From: an uncultured Lachnospiraceae bacterium
GTDB taxonomy: Bacteria > Bacillota > Clostridia > Lachnospirales > Lachnospiraceae
Reading direction: 5' to 3'
DNA: 6,494 bases
Assembly (NCBI GenBank): GCA_947174615.1
Contig: CAMWJQ010000238.1
Location: forward strand, 1 to 6,494
The notes under the pieces: model-generated
What the model saw: only the letters and a program-made list of their open reading frames with translations
Databases searched by the model: none
What the model was told of the DNA's origin: nothing
In this document: positions 1 to 6,403 of the stretch, piece by piece
Layout: the number at the start of each line of letters is the position of its first letter
How positions within the stretch are numbered: position 1 is the first letter of the stretch
Program-made: the position numbers and the translations under genes

Positions 1-1
1 G

Positions 2-1018
2 GCCTATGCCGTATTAAGTGATCCTGACAAGAGACGCCAGTATGACCAGTTTGGACACGCAGCTTTTGAGGGCGGCGGTGCAGGCGGATTTGGCGGATTT
101 GACTTCGGCGGGGCTGATTTCTCTGATATCTTTGGGGATATTTTTGGTGACTTCTTTGGCGGCGGCAGAAGCAGCTCAAGGAACAATGGACCGATGAAGG
201 GCGCCAATATCCGCACCAGTGTGAGAATTACCTTTGAGGAGGCAGTTTTTGGTATTGACAAGGAGCTGGAGCTGAACCTCAAGGATACTTGTAAAACCTG
301 TAACGGCAATGGAGCAAAGCCCGGAACATCACCGGAAACCTGCCACCGCTGCGGCGGGCGCGGTCAGGTGGTGACACAGAGCAAGACACCGTTTGGCATT
401 ATCAGAAATGCATCGGTCTGCCCGGACTGCGGCGGTTCCGGCAAGACCATCAAAGAGAAGTGTCCTGACTGTCATGGAAGCGGCTATATTGCAAGCAGAA
501 AGAAGATACAGGTGTCAATTCCGGCAGGTATAGACAACGGGCAGAGCGTGCGTATCCGCGATAAGGGCGAGCCGGGTGTAAACGGCGGACCGAGAGGCGA
601 TCTGCTGGTGGAGGTTGTGGTTGACAGACACCCGATCTTCCAGAGACAGGATATGAATATCTTTTCCACCGTGCCAGTGTCCTTTGCAGTGGCGGCGCTT
701 GGCGGCGAGGTGTTGATTGATACAGTGGACGGCAGAGTGGTCTATGATGTGAAGGCGGGCACCCAGACTGACACGCGTGTCAGATTGCGCGGAAAGGGTG
801 TTCCATCGCTTCGAAATAAAGATATCCGAGGAGATCATTATGTGACATTGGTGGTGCAGGTGCCAGACAAACTTTCGAGTGAGGCAAAAGAGCTTCTGCG
901 CCAGTTTGACAGGGAGACTGGGAATAGTCTTGAGGCTGTCAAGAATATGGAAAACAGTGATCAGAACAACGAGAAGGATAAAAAAGAGAAAAAGCGCAAG
1001 GGACTTTTCAACAAATAA
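2..1018 (+). CDS. dnaJ: Chaperone protein DnaJ, 5'-truncated by the window edge
   Basis: Hsp40 co-chaperone that delivers unfolded proteins to DnaK and stimulates its ATPase in the cytoplasm. The visible 338 codons begin at the end of the J domain (AYAVLSDPDKRRQYDQFG), with the HPD motif lost off the left edge. A Gly/Phe-rich linker follows (about 65-190), with repeated DIFGD-type motifs. Four CxxCxGxG zinc-finger repeats (CKTCNGNG, CHRCGGRG, CPDCGGSG, CPDCHGSG) lie at about 290-484. After them come the C-terminal substrate-binding domains, with typical IPAGIDNGQSVRIRDKGEPG and RGDLLVEV segments. The protein ends in a charged lysine-rich tail (KDKKEKKRKGLFNK). All four zinc motifs are intact, so this is a type I DnaJ. 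An internal ATG at 194 is in frame but lies after the G/F region and is not the start. In this lineage dnaJ normally follows grpE-dnaK, which would lie to the left. A terminator follows immediately. Confidence 0.97.
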   Translation, partial: AYAVLSDPDKRRQYDQFGHAAFEGGGAGGFGGFDFGGADFSDIFGDIFGDFFGGGRSSSRNNGPMKGANIRTSVRITFEEAVFGIDKELELNLKDTCKTCNGNGAKPGTSPETCHRCGGRGQVVTQSKTPFGIIRNASVCPDCGGSGKTIKEKCPDCHGSGYIASRKKIQVSIPAGIDNGQSVRIRDKGEPGVNGGPRGDLLVEVVVDRHPIFQRQDMNIFSTVPVSFAVAALGGEVLIDTVDGRVVYDVKAGTQTDTRVRLRGKGVPSLRNKDIRGDHYVTLVVQVPDKLSSEAKELLRQFDRETGNSLEAVKNMENSDQNNEKDKKEKKRKGLFNK

Positions 1019-1033
1019 AGACCATGCAGTAAG

Positions 1034-1084
1034 GCTCATGTATGATAAGGCAGTTTTATATGCGATATCATACATGAGCTTTTT
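1034..1084 (+). terminator. Intrinsic terminator after dnaJ
   Basis: A perfect 14-bp inverted repeat, GCTCATGTATGATA at 1034-1047 and TATCATACATGAGC at 1066-1079, encloses an 18-nt loop and is followed directly by five T residues (1080-1084). It starts 16 bases after the dnaJ stop codon. This is the classic rho-independent layout and implies that the genes downstream are not simply read through from the dnaK-dnaJ operon. Confidence 0.88.
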
Positions 1085-1148
1085 ATGCAGAGGAAGTGAG
1101 TCGCTAAATCAATACCCGGAGGAGGATTGTCAACAGAGCAGATAAGAT

Positions 1149-1214
1149 GATACAACTTTGATGCAAAAAATATGCTTTTTTGATGCAAGAACGATACAAC
1201 TTTGATGAGTTTTG
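1149..1214 (+). repeat. Three 22-bp spaced direct repeat units upstream of the VIT/VWA gene
   Basis: The heptamer TTTGATG occurs at 1157, 1179 and 1201, exactly 22 bp apart, so the stretch divides into three 22-bp units (1149-1170, 1171-1192, 1193-1214). Units 1 and 3 share the 15-mer GATACAACTTTGATG. Units 1 and 2 share TTTGATGCAA. A fourth partial copy, TTTGATT, follows at 1211. A spacing of about two helical turns would put each copy on the same face of the DNA, as in iterated operator sites. The regulatory role is inferred; the repeats themselves are directly visible. Confidence 0.6.
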
Positions 1215-1233
1215 ATTGTACCATAATTATAAC
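1202..1233 (+). promoter_or_regulatory. Possible promoter of the VIT/VWA-exosortase unit
   Basis: The third repeat contains TTGATG (1202-1207), a fair -35 match. The downstream AT-rich run contains TAATTA (1224-1229, spacer 16) and TATAAC (1228-1233, spacer 20), either of which could act as a -10. No candidate has both good hexamers and ideal spacing. A promoter is expected somewhere here because a terminator stands at 1034-1084 and the next gene begins at 1305. The exact boxes are uncertain. Confidence 0.3.
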
Positions 1234-1288
1234 ATCGAAAGATGATTATAAGCAGATCTGAAAAGATAATGGGAACTGTTCCTAAGAA

Positions 1289-1295
1289 AGGAAGG
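1289..1295 (+). promoter_or_regulatory. Ribosome binding site that sets the VIT/VWA start at 1305
   Basis: AGGAAGG lies 9 bases before the ATG at 1305. The reading frame stays open back to an ATG at 1242 and another at 1269, but neither has a comparable purine-rich site. Only the 1305 start puts a normal signal peptide at the N terminus. Confidence 0.75.
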
Positions 1296-1304
1296 TACAA
1301 GAAA

Positions 1305-3536
1305 ATGAAAGAGTACAAAAGACAATTATGTTTTTTGGGTGTGCTGCTTCTTCTGATGATGCTTCCCGCACATCCCGCTCACGCAGAGGAGGAGAAAAAG
1401 AATGAGGACAAGACGGGTGCGCCCTATTTTTATGTAGAGTCCAAGGAGGTGAATGTGGACAGCTTTCCGCTAAAGAAAACCAATGTGATTGCAGATATCA
1501 ATGGGATGATTGCGGATATTCATGTGCGGCAGTCTTATGCAAATGAAGGAAAAAGCCCCATCAATGCCTGTTATGTGTTTCCTGCTTCCACCAAAGTGAC
1601 CGTTCATGGTATGCAGATGCAGATTGGCGATCAGTTGATCACTGCAAAGATCAAGGAGAAGGAAGATGCAAAGAAGGAGTTTGAGCAGGCAAAGGAGGAG
1701 GGAAAGAGCGCGTCTTTATTGTCAGAAGAGCGCCCCAATGTATTTACAATGAATATCGCAAACATTATGCCCGGCGACAATGTTTCGATTGACCTTCATT
1801 ACACGGAGCTGATCACACCCACTGACGGAACCTATCAATTTGTCTATCCGACTGTCGTAGGACCAAGATATGTGGGACCTGTCCTTGATGACTGCGGAAC
1901 GCGTGACGAGTGGGCTGCGGCGCCGTATCTGCCACAGGGTACAGAAGCCAAAGATCATTATAACATTCATGTCAATTTGTCTGCAGCGGTTCCAATCACA
2001 GAGCTTACCAGCAGTTCCCATGAGATTTCTGTCCAGTGGGATCAAAATACAAAAGCGGCAGTATCGCTTGCAGATGCGTCCGACTATGCGGGTAATCGGG
2101 ATTTTATACTGGATTACAAAATGACGGGACAGGAGATTTCGACAGGAATGATGCTCAATACAAGTGAAAAAGAGAATTTTTTTATGTTGATGGTACAGCC
2201 GCCGGAACGGTATGACACAGAGGATATTCCGCCGAGAGAATATATTTTTGTACTGGATGTCTCTGGTTCCATGTCAGGGTATCCATTGGACACTGCAAAA
2301 GAATTGATCAAGAATCTTGTGTCCGACCTTCGGGAGACAGACACCTTTAATCTGGTTTTGTTTTCCGGCGCTTCGATTCAAATGTCAGACAAGTCGCTTC
2401 CAGCCAGTGCCGAAAACATTAAGAGGGCAGTCAAGATGATTGACGATCAGGAGGGCGGCGGAGGCACAGAGCTTGCGCCGGCGCTGAAGGATGCGCTCGC
2501 AATACCAGCCAGCCATGATGTGTCGAGAAGCATTGTCATCATCACAGACGGCTATATCTACGGCGAAGAGGAAATTTTTGAAATCATTCATCAGCATATC
2601 GGTGACACAGATTTCTTCCCGTTTGGTATTGGCAGAGGTGTGAATCGCTATTTAATCGAAGGGATTGCAAAGACTGGACAGGGAGAACCCTTTGTGGTGA
2701 CAGAGAAGGAAGAGGCATCAGATACGGCTGAGCGCTTTAAGACATATATACAATCGCCTGTTTTGACAGATATACAAGTAAAATTTGACGGTTTTGACGT
2801 GTATGATGTGGAACCGTCTGTCCTGCCGACATTGTTTGCGCAAAGACCCATCGTGCTCCTTGGAAAATGGCGCGGGAAGCCGACAGGCAGTGTTCGGATC
2901 ACGGGCAGGACGGGAAGCAGCGACTATGTGCAGACGATTTCGATAGAAGACAGTGCGGGAATGAGGATGGCGAATGCAAAGCTTCCAAATAAAAAGACAG
3001 CGCAGATTAGTACTGCAGAGATGAAAACTGCTGCGAATTTATTCGGCGTAAATGTGGCAAATGAAAAGATATCAAAACAGTCAGAAATTTCAGGAGCCAA
3101 CAAAGTACTGGATGTTAATAGTATAACGCTTTCCGGTGTGAAGTCTGACAATCAGCTTGTCTCGGCAGTGACATTGGAGAGCGATGTACTCAGTTATCTG
3201 TGGGCGCAGAAGCGTATTGAGCGTCTGACAGATTACGGACTCAATGACGACAATCCAGATGTGAAGGCAGAAGTGACGAAGCTGGGGCTGGAGTACAGTA
3301 TGCTGACGCCGTATACGTCCTTTATCGCTGTGACAGAGACTGTTCGAAATCCGGACAAAAACAGCAAGGATGTAAAACAGCCGCTTTCCCTGCCGCTGGA
3401 GGTTTCGAATTTTGCAGTAGGCGGTTATCTGTTTGGTTCGGAGCCTGCGGAAATCGTTATGCTTGCTGCACTTGTATGGATCCTATTGCTGCAGGTGCCA
3501 TGTGTCAGAAGGCTTTTGCGCAGAAAGACAGCATAA
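1305..3536 (+). CDS. Secreted VIT and VWA domain protein with a PEP-CTERM-like sorting tail
   Basis: A 743-residue exported protein, probably the client of the adjacent exosortase. Residues 1-27 form a signal peptide (basic start, LGVLLLLMML core, likely cut after AHPAHA). A VIT domain (vault protein / inter-alpha-trypsin) spans about 39-190, with the hallmark block LLSEERPNVF at 138-147. A von Willebrand A domain spans about 311-470 with a complete metal-binding MIDAS: D318, S320 and S322 in DVSGSMSG, T388 in GGTEL, and D415 in ITDG. Further on are segments common in VIT/VWA proteins: LWAQKRIERL from 632 and YSMLTPYTSFIAVTE at 664-678. The C terminus is tripartite: GSEPAE (711-716), a hydrophobic helix (about 717-734), and a basic end RRLLRRK. 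Such proteins are thought to mediate metal-dependent adhesion; the ligand is unknown. The start is chosen from the AGGAAGG site and signal peptide. Identification of the domains is firm; the role is inferred. Confidence 0.93.
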   Translation: MKEYKRQLCFLGVLLLLMMLPAHPAHAEEEKKNEDKTGAPYFYVESKEVNVDSFPLKKTNVIADINGMIADIHVRQSYANEGKSPINACYVFPASTKVTVHGMQMQIGDQLITAKIKEKEDAKKEFEQAKEEGKSASLLSEERPNVFTMNIANIMPGDNVSIDLHYTELITPTDGTYQFVYPTVVGPRYVGPVLDDCGTRDEWAAAPYLPQGTEAKDHYNIHVNLSAAVPITELTSSSHEISVQWDQNTKAAVSLADASDYAGNRDFILDYKMTGQEISTGMMLNTSEKENFFMLMVQPPERYDTEDIPPREYIFVLDVSGSMSGYPLDTAKELIKNLVSDLRETDTFNLVLFSGASIQMSDKSLPASAENIKRAVKMIDDQEGGGGTELAPALKDALAIPASHDVSRSIVIITDGYIYGEEEIFEIIHQHIGDTDFFPFGIGRGVNRYLIEGIAKTGQGEPFVVTEKEEASDTAERFKTYIQSPVLTDIQVKFDGFDVYDVEPSVLPTLFAQRPIVLLGKWRGKPTGSVRITGRTGSSDYVQTISIEDSAGMRMANAKLPNKKTAQISTAEMKTAANLFGVNVANEKISKQSEISGANKVLDVNSITLSGVKSDNQLVSAVTLESDVLSYLWAQKRIERLTDYGLNDDNPDVKAEVTKLGLEYSMLTPYTSFIAVTETVRNPDKNSKDVKQPLSLPLEVSNFAVGGYLFGSEPAEIVMLAALVWILLLQVPCVRRLLRRKTA
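3435..3533 (+). other. Region encoding the C-terminal sorting signal (SEP motif, helix, basic tail)
   Basis: This stretch encodes residues 711-743 of the VIT/VWA protein. GSEPAE is followed by about 18 hydrophobic residues (IVMLAALVWILLLQVPCV) and then Arg/Lys-rich RRLLRRK. That order of short Pro motif, transmembrane helix and basic end is the layout of PEP-CTERM sorting signals recognised by exosortases. The Ser-Glu-Pro core resembles the MSEP-CTERM variant. It lacks the LPxTG of class A sortase substrates. Confidence 0.72.
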
Positions 3537-3559
3537 AGTCGTTTGCTTTATCATCGCAG

Positions 3560-3585
3560 GTATTTGCAAAGCATTTTTCAAATAC
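3560..3585 (+). repeat. Stem-loop in the gap between the VIT/VWA gene and the exosortase gene
   Basis: GTATTTG (3560-3566) pairs perfectly with CAAATAC (3579-3585) around a 12-nt loop. There is no T-run directly after it, so it is not a clear terminator; it may be a processing or stability element within a two-gene transcript. Bases 3568-3585 recur with one mismatch at 4453-4470, just after the exosortase gene. The rest of the 123-base gap (3537-3659) holds the exosortase ribosome binding site and nothing else I can recognise. Confidence 0.45.
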
Positions 3586-3646
3586 ACGCTAACAAAATGA
3601 TTGGCTGCAGCCGCCTATACATGATGCAGGCAAGTAAGGAACGATC

Positions 3647-3653
3647 AAGGAGG
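3647..3653 (+). promoter_or_regulatory. Ribosome binding site that sets the exosortase start at 3660
   Basis: AAGGAGG, a near-perfect Shine-Dalgarno, lies 6 bases before the ATG at 3660. The frame is open further upstream (to a TTG at 3543), but that extension is polar, lacks a ribosome binding site and does not look like exosortase sequence. Confidence 0.85.
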
Positions 3654-3659
3654 TTTCCC

Positions 3660-4418
3660 ATGAAAAAGAATCTGTTGATTTATATTCCGGCAGTTTTGGC
3701 AGCGCTTGCAATCAAGATTTTTTACCGCACAGCAGACAGTGATCAGCTCTCATGGATTTTGGCGCCTACAACATGGTGGGTCCAAATCCTGAGCGGTATT
3801 CCTTTTGAAAAGGCACCGCAGGTCGGTTATGTGAGCCATGAATACCGCTTTATCATTGCGCCGTCCTGCTCTGGTGTTCGTTTTTTGCTGATAGCGTTTG
3901 TCATGATGATCTTTTCGTTTACGCATAAGATGGATTCCGTTAGGAATAAAGTCTGCTGGCTTGGCTTTAGTGCAGTGTTCGCATATATAGCGACGATTTT
4001 TGTAAATGGAATCAGAATTACGATTTCGATTTACCTGCCGATCATCTTATCGGAGCATGGTTATGAGTCAGCGTGGATGACGGCGGAGCAGCTTCATACG
4101 CTGATTGGTACAACTGTTTATTTTTCGCTGCTTTTTGTCATTTATAATCTGGCGGGAAGATTGTGCAGATGCTTTTTGAGCAGTATGGAGACAACGCAAA
4201 AAAATGTGTCAAGTCATCTTTTGACACCTGCGTTCTGGTATGAAGTGATGGTGCTGGGAATTCCGGCATTGGGAAGATGGTATCGCAGTGACTGGGCTGG
4301 TTTTTGGCAGTATGCAGCGCTTGTAGTGGGCGTGTGTATCTCCATCGTGCTGCTGGTTTGTGTTTTTCGGAAAGTTTTTCAATCCAGTATTTTATGCAAA
4401 AAAAGTTTTTCAAAATAG
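3660..4418 (+). CDS. Exosortase/archaeosortase family membrane protein (XrtK-like)
   Basis: A 252-residue multi-pass membrane enzyme of the exosortase family, predicted cysteine transpeptidases/proteases that process PEP-CTERM-type tails at the cytoplasmic membrane. The three conserved active-site blocks are present and in order: Cys70 in PSCSGVRF, Arg119 in NGIRI, and His146 in QLHTLIGT. Hydrophobic segments occur at about 4-21, 75-90, 101-115, 120-132, 147-167 and 215-237. The last of these belongs to an approximately 80-residue C-terminal extension past the catalytic core. The gene lies 123 bases after the VIT/VWA gene, whose product ends in a matching sorting tail, and no polysaccharide-synthesis genes are nearby. 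That fits a dedicated single-target exosortase of the XrtK or XrtN kind. The family call is strong from the motifs; the subfamily is a guess from memory and context. Confidence 0.9.
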   Translation: MKKNLLIYIPAVLAALAIKIFYRTADSDQLSWILAPTTWWVQILSGIPFEKAPQVGYVSHEYRFIIAPSCSGVRFLLIAFVMMIFSFTHKMDSVRNKVCWLGFSAVFAYIATIFVNGIRITISIYLPIILSEHGYESAWMTAEQLHTLIGTTVYFSLLFVIYNLAGRLCRCFLSSMETTQKNVSSHLLTPAFWYEVMVLGIPALGRWYRSDWAGFWQYAALVVGVCISIVLLVCVFRKVFQSSILCKKSFSK

Positions 4419-4441
4419 TTTTGCAGAAAACGAAATAATTC

Positions 4442-4472
4442 GCGTATGACAGAAAGCATTTTTCGAATACGC
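4442..4472 (+). repeat. Second stem-loop, sequence-related to the one before the exosortase gene
   Basis: GCGTAT (4442-4447) can pair with ATACGC (4467-4472), with an inner GAAA/TTTC pairing around GCATT. The core AAAGCATTTTTC (4453-4464) followed by AATAC matches 3568-3585 with one mismatch. Only three T residues follow, so termination here would be weak. The clear terminator lies just downstream at 4496-4548. Confidence 0.4.
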
Positions 4473-4495
4473 TTTAAAAAGATTTCATAGCAATC

Positions 4496-4548
4496 AAAAC
4501 TTCTGTGTGATATGATAGAGAAAGATATCATTCACACGGAAGTTTTTT
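4496..4548 (+). terminator. Strong intrinsic terminator after the exosortase gene
   Basis: The left arm (4496-4516, beginning AAAACTTCTGTGTGA) pairs with the right arm (4527-4546, ending TTCACACGGAAGTTTT) with one G-T pair and one bulged base. A run of six T residues (4543-4548) closes it. This ends the VIT/VWA-exosortase transcription unit. No convincing promoter was found in the 49 bases between it and prmA, so prmA transcription is unexplained by sequence alone: partial read-through or a weak promoter. Confidence 0.87.
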
Positions 4549-4597
4549 GTGTTCATCAATAAACGGATAGGGAAAAGAATGAGAATGGAGGACTTAT

Positions 4598-5566
4598 ATG
4601 AAATGGAAAAAATTTACGATTAAGACAATCACCGACGCGGAGGATATGATTATCAGCACGCTTTATGACATCGGTCTGGAGGGGGCTCAGATTGAGGATA
4701 AGATTCCGCTCACGCCGCTGGAAAAAGAGCAGATGTTTGTGGATATTCTTCCAGATGGACCGGAGGACGACGGGATTGCGTACCTGAGCTTTTTTGTCGA
4801 AGAATGTGACGAGAATCCAGTGAATACGGATGAAATGACTGCCATGATCCACAGAGAGCTTGACGGGATTCGGGAATTTATGGATGTCGGGGAGGGATCG
4901 GTCATGGTCTCGGAGACGGAGGATATTGACTGGATTAACAACTGGAAGCAGTTTTTTCACCAGTTTTATATTGATGATTTGCTGGTGATTCCGTCGTGGG
5001 AGGAAGTCAGACCAGAGGATATGGACAAGAAAATCCTTCATATTGATCCGGGAACGGCATTTGGAACAGGAATGCATGAGACGACGCAGCTTTGTATCCG
5101 CCAGCTGAAGAAACATATTACACCAGAGACAGAGCTGCTTGATGTGGGGACGGGCAGTGGCATTCTCTCGATTATTGCGCTGATGTATGGTATCAGACAT
5201 GCGGTTGGCACAGATCTGGACCCCTGCGCTGTGGAGGCAGTGCGGGAGAATATGGAGGCAAACCAGATTGCCCCGGCGTGCTTTGAGATGATGATTGGAA
5301 ATATTATCACAGACAAGTCCATACAGGAGCAGGTCGGCTATGGAAAATATGACATTGTTGTCGCAAATATTCTGGCAGATGTGCTCGTGCCGCTCACGCC
5401 GGTGATTGTCAATCAGCTAAAACCTGGCGGAGTCTACATTACCTCCGGTATTATCGACAATAAGGAGCAGACGGTGCGCGAGGCGGTAGAGACGGCAGGA
5501 CTTGAAGTGATCGAAGTCACAGCGCAGGGCGAGTGGGTGAGCGTTACGGCTCGAAAACCAAAATGA
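4598..5566 (+). CDS. prmA: Ribosomal protein L11 methyltransferase PrmA
   Basis: A SAM-dependent enzyme that trimethylates ribosomal protein L11 in the cytoplasm. At 322 residues it is normal for the family in Firmicutes. The N-terminal part is the L11-recognition domain, with NWKQFF near residue 112. The methyltransferase fold carries the family signature DPGTAFGTGMHETT (from D150), SAM-binding motif I DVGTGSG (182-188), the acidic GTDLDP strand after it, and the motif IV block VVANILADVL with N257. The start at 4598 has GGAGG at 4587-4591, 6 bases upstream. In Bacillus and Clostridia prmA normally comes directly after dnaJ and before rsmE. Here it is separated from dnaJ by the VIT/VWA-exosortase unit and from rsmE by a nucleoside phosphorylase gene. 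Confidence 0.97.
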   Translation: MKWKKFTIKTITDAEDMIISTLYDIGLEGAQIEDKIPLTPLEKEQMFVDILPDGPEDDGIAYLSFFVEECDENPVNTDEMTAMIHRELDGIREFMDVGEGSVMVSETEDIDWINNWKQFFHQFYIDDLLVIPSWEEVRPEDMDKKILHIDPGTAFGTGMHETTQLCIRQLKKHITPETELLDVGTGSGILSIIALMYGIRHAVGTDLDPCAVEAVRENMEANQIAPACFEMMIGNIITDKSIQEQVGYGKYDIVVANILADVLVPLTPVIVNQLKPGGVYITSGIIDNKEQTVREAVETAGLEVIEVTAQGEWVSVTARKPK

Positions 5567-5599
5567 GATATAGATTCAAAGAAGAGTGAGGAAAAACAA

Positions 5600-6376
5600 A
5601 TGATTGTTGAAAATGAATTTCCAATATTAGAGTACAGCACGGAACGAAATGCAGTGATTAATCCTGGATGGAGAGGGGAACAGGAAAAAGGACCTTTTCC
5701 GCGTCTTTGTCTTATGACATTTTTTCAGGAAGTGCTCGACGCGTTTGTTGAGCAGTATCATGGGGAGATGATCGGGACTTATATTTCAGAGATGCGGAAA
5801 TTTCACGCATATAAACTCCAATATAAGGAAATGGAAATCTGTGTGGTTCAGGCTGTCGTGGGTTCTGGCTCTATCGCAATGATGACAGACTGGCTGTTTG
5901 GAGAAGGCGTTGAGGTATTGCTGTGCTGCGGGGGATGCGGTGTACTGGCTGACATTCCGGCAGGCGATGTAATTCTTCCTGTCCGAGCGCTGAGAGATGA
6001 GGGAGCTTCTTATAAATATTTGCCACCAAGCAGATATATCGACTTAAATGAGGCAGCTGTGAAAGTTTTTGAACAGGTGCTGGCGAAATACAAACTCCCA
6101 TATATCAAGTGCACCACATGGTCTACGGATGGGTTTTACCGGGAGACAAAAGAAATGGTGGCACACAGAATCAAGCAGGGTTGTCAGGCGGTTGAGATGG
6201 AGTGCTCCGCCATGGCTGCAATTGCCCAATACCGCGGGAAAGTCTTTGGGCAGTTATTGTACAGCGGGGATATTCTTGTGGGAAATGAAGAGTACGATGA
6301 CAGGAGTTGGAACACGAATCTGTCTGCGCGGGAGAGAATTTTCCGAGTGACATTGGAAGCGCTGCTTCAGTTTTAA
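5600..6376 (+). CDS. Nucleoside phosphorylase family protein (PNP/UDP type)
   Basis: A cytoplasmic enzyme of the purine nucleoside / uridine phosphorylase superfamily, which cleaves nucleosides with phosphate to a free base and ribose-1-phosphate for salvage. The 258 residues show the family blocks: the glycine-rich GGCG at 111-114 in the position of the usual GxxG, IPAGDVILP, RDEGASYKYLPP (from R132), VEMECSAM (198-205, whose glutamates in relatives contact ribose), and SGDIL with D224 near the usual catalytic Asp. It begins 33 bases after prmA with GTGAGG 8 bases before the ATG, and rsmE follows after 27 bases, so the three are probably co-transcribed. The substrate (uridine, a purine nucleoside or another) cannot be settled from the motifs. 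Confidence 0.88.
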   Translation: MIVENEFPILEYSTERNAVINPGWRGEQEKGPFPRLCLMTFFQEVLDAFVEQYHGEMIGTYISEMRKFHAYKLQYKEMEICVVQAVVGSGSIAMMTDWLFGEGVEVLLCCGGCGVLADIPAGDVILPVRALRDEGASYKYLPPSRYIDLNEAAVKVFEQVLAKYKLPYIKCTTWSTDGFYRETKEMVAHRIKQGCQAVEMECSAMAAIAQYRGKVFGQLLYSGDILVGNEEYDDRSWNTNLSARERIFRVTLEALLQF

Positions 6377-6403
6377 GAAAGGTGTAGAATCGAGGGAAAG
6401 GTC

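Noticed and set aside
515..1075. Minus-strand open frame of 186 codons across dnaJ
   Set aside because: It lies opposite well-conserved dnaJ codons and across the dnaJ terminator, has no recognisable domain, and is best explained as a shadow of dnaJ.
1118..1150. Strong Shine-Dalgarno-like GGAGGAGG followed by TTG and a 7-codon frame (MSTEQIR)
   Set aside because: The spacing from the purine run to the TTG is only 1 base and the frame stops at once. It may be a remnant of a gene start, but nothing supports a functional product.
1157..1188. CRISPR-like or tandem mobile-element repeat
   Set aside because: Only three short imperfect units with no separate spacers and no cas genes or transposase nearby; an operator-like array is the better reading.
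1242..1304. Longer start for the VIT/VWA protein at ATG 1242 (21 extra residues)
   Set aside because: The extension (MIISRSEKIMGTVPKKGRYKK) lacks a good ribosome binding site and would place a polar stretch before the signal peptide; the 1305 start has AGGAAGG at proper spacing.
3543..3659. N-terminal extension of the exosortase from a TTG at 3543
   Set aside because: The extra residues are polar and unlike the family, and AAGGAGG sits exactly upstream of the ATG at 3660.
4396..4424. GCAAAA/TTTTGC inverted repeat across the exosortase stop codon as a terminator
   Set aside because: The stem is short and almost all A-T, with no T-run after it; the strong hairpin at 4496-4548 is the convincing terminator.
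4556..5200. Minus-strand open frame of 214 codons across prmA
   Set aside because: It is antisense to conserved PrmA motifs, with a composition rich in His, Arg and Asn typical of shadow frames.
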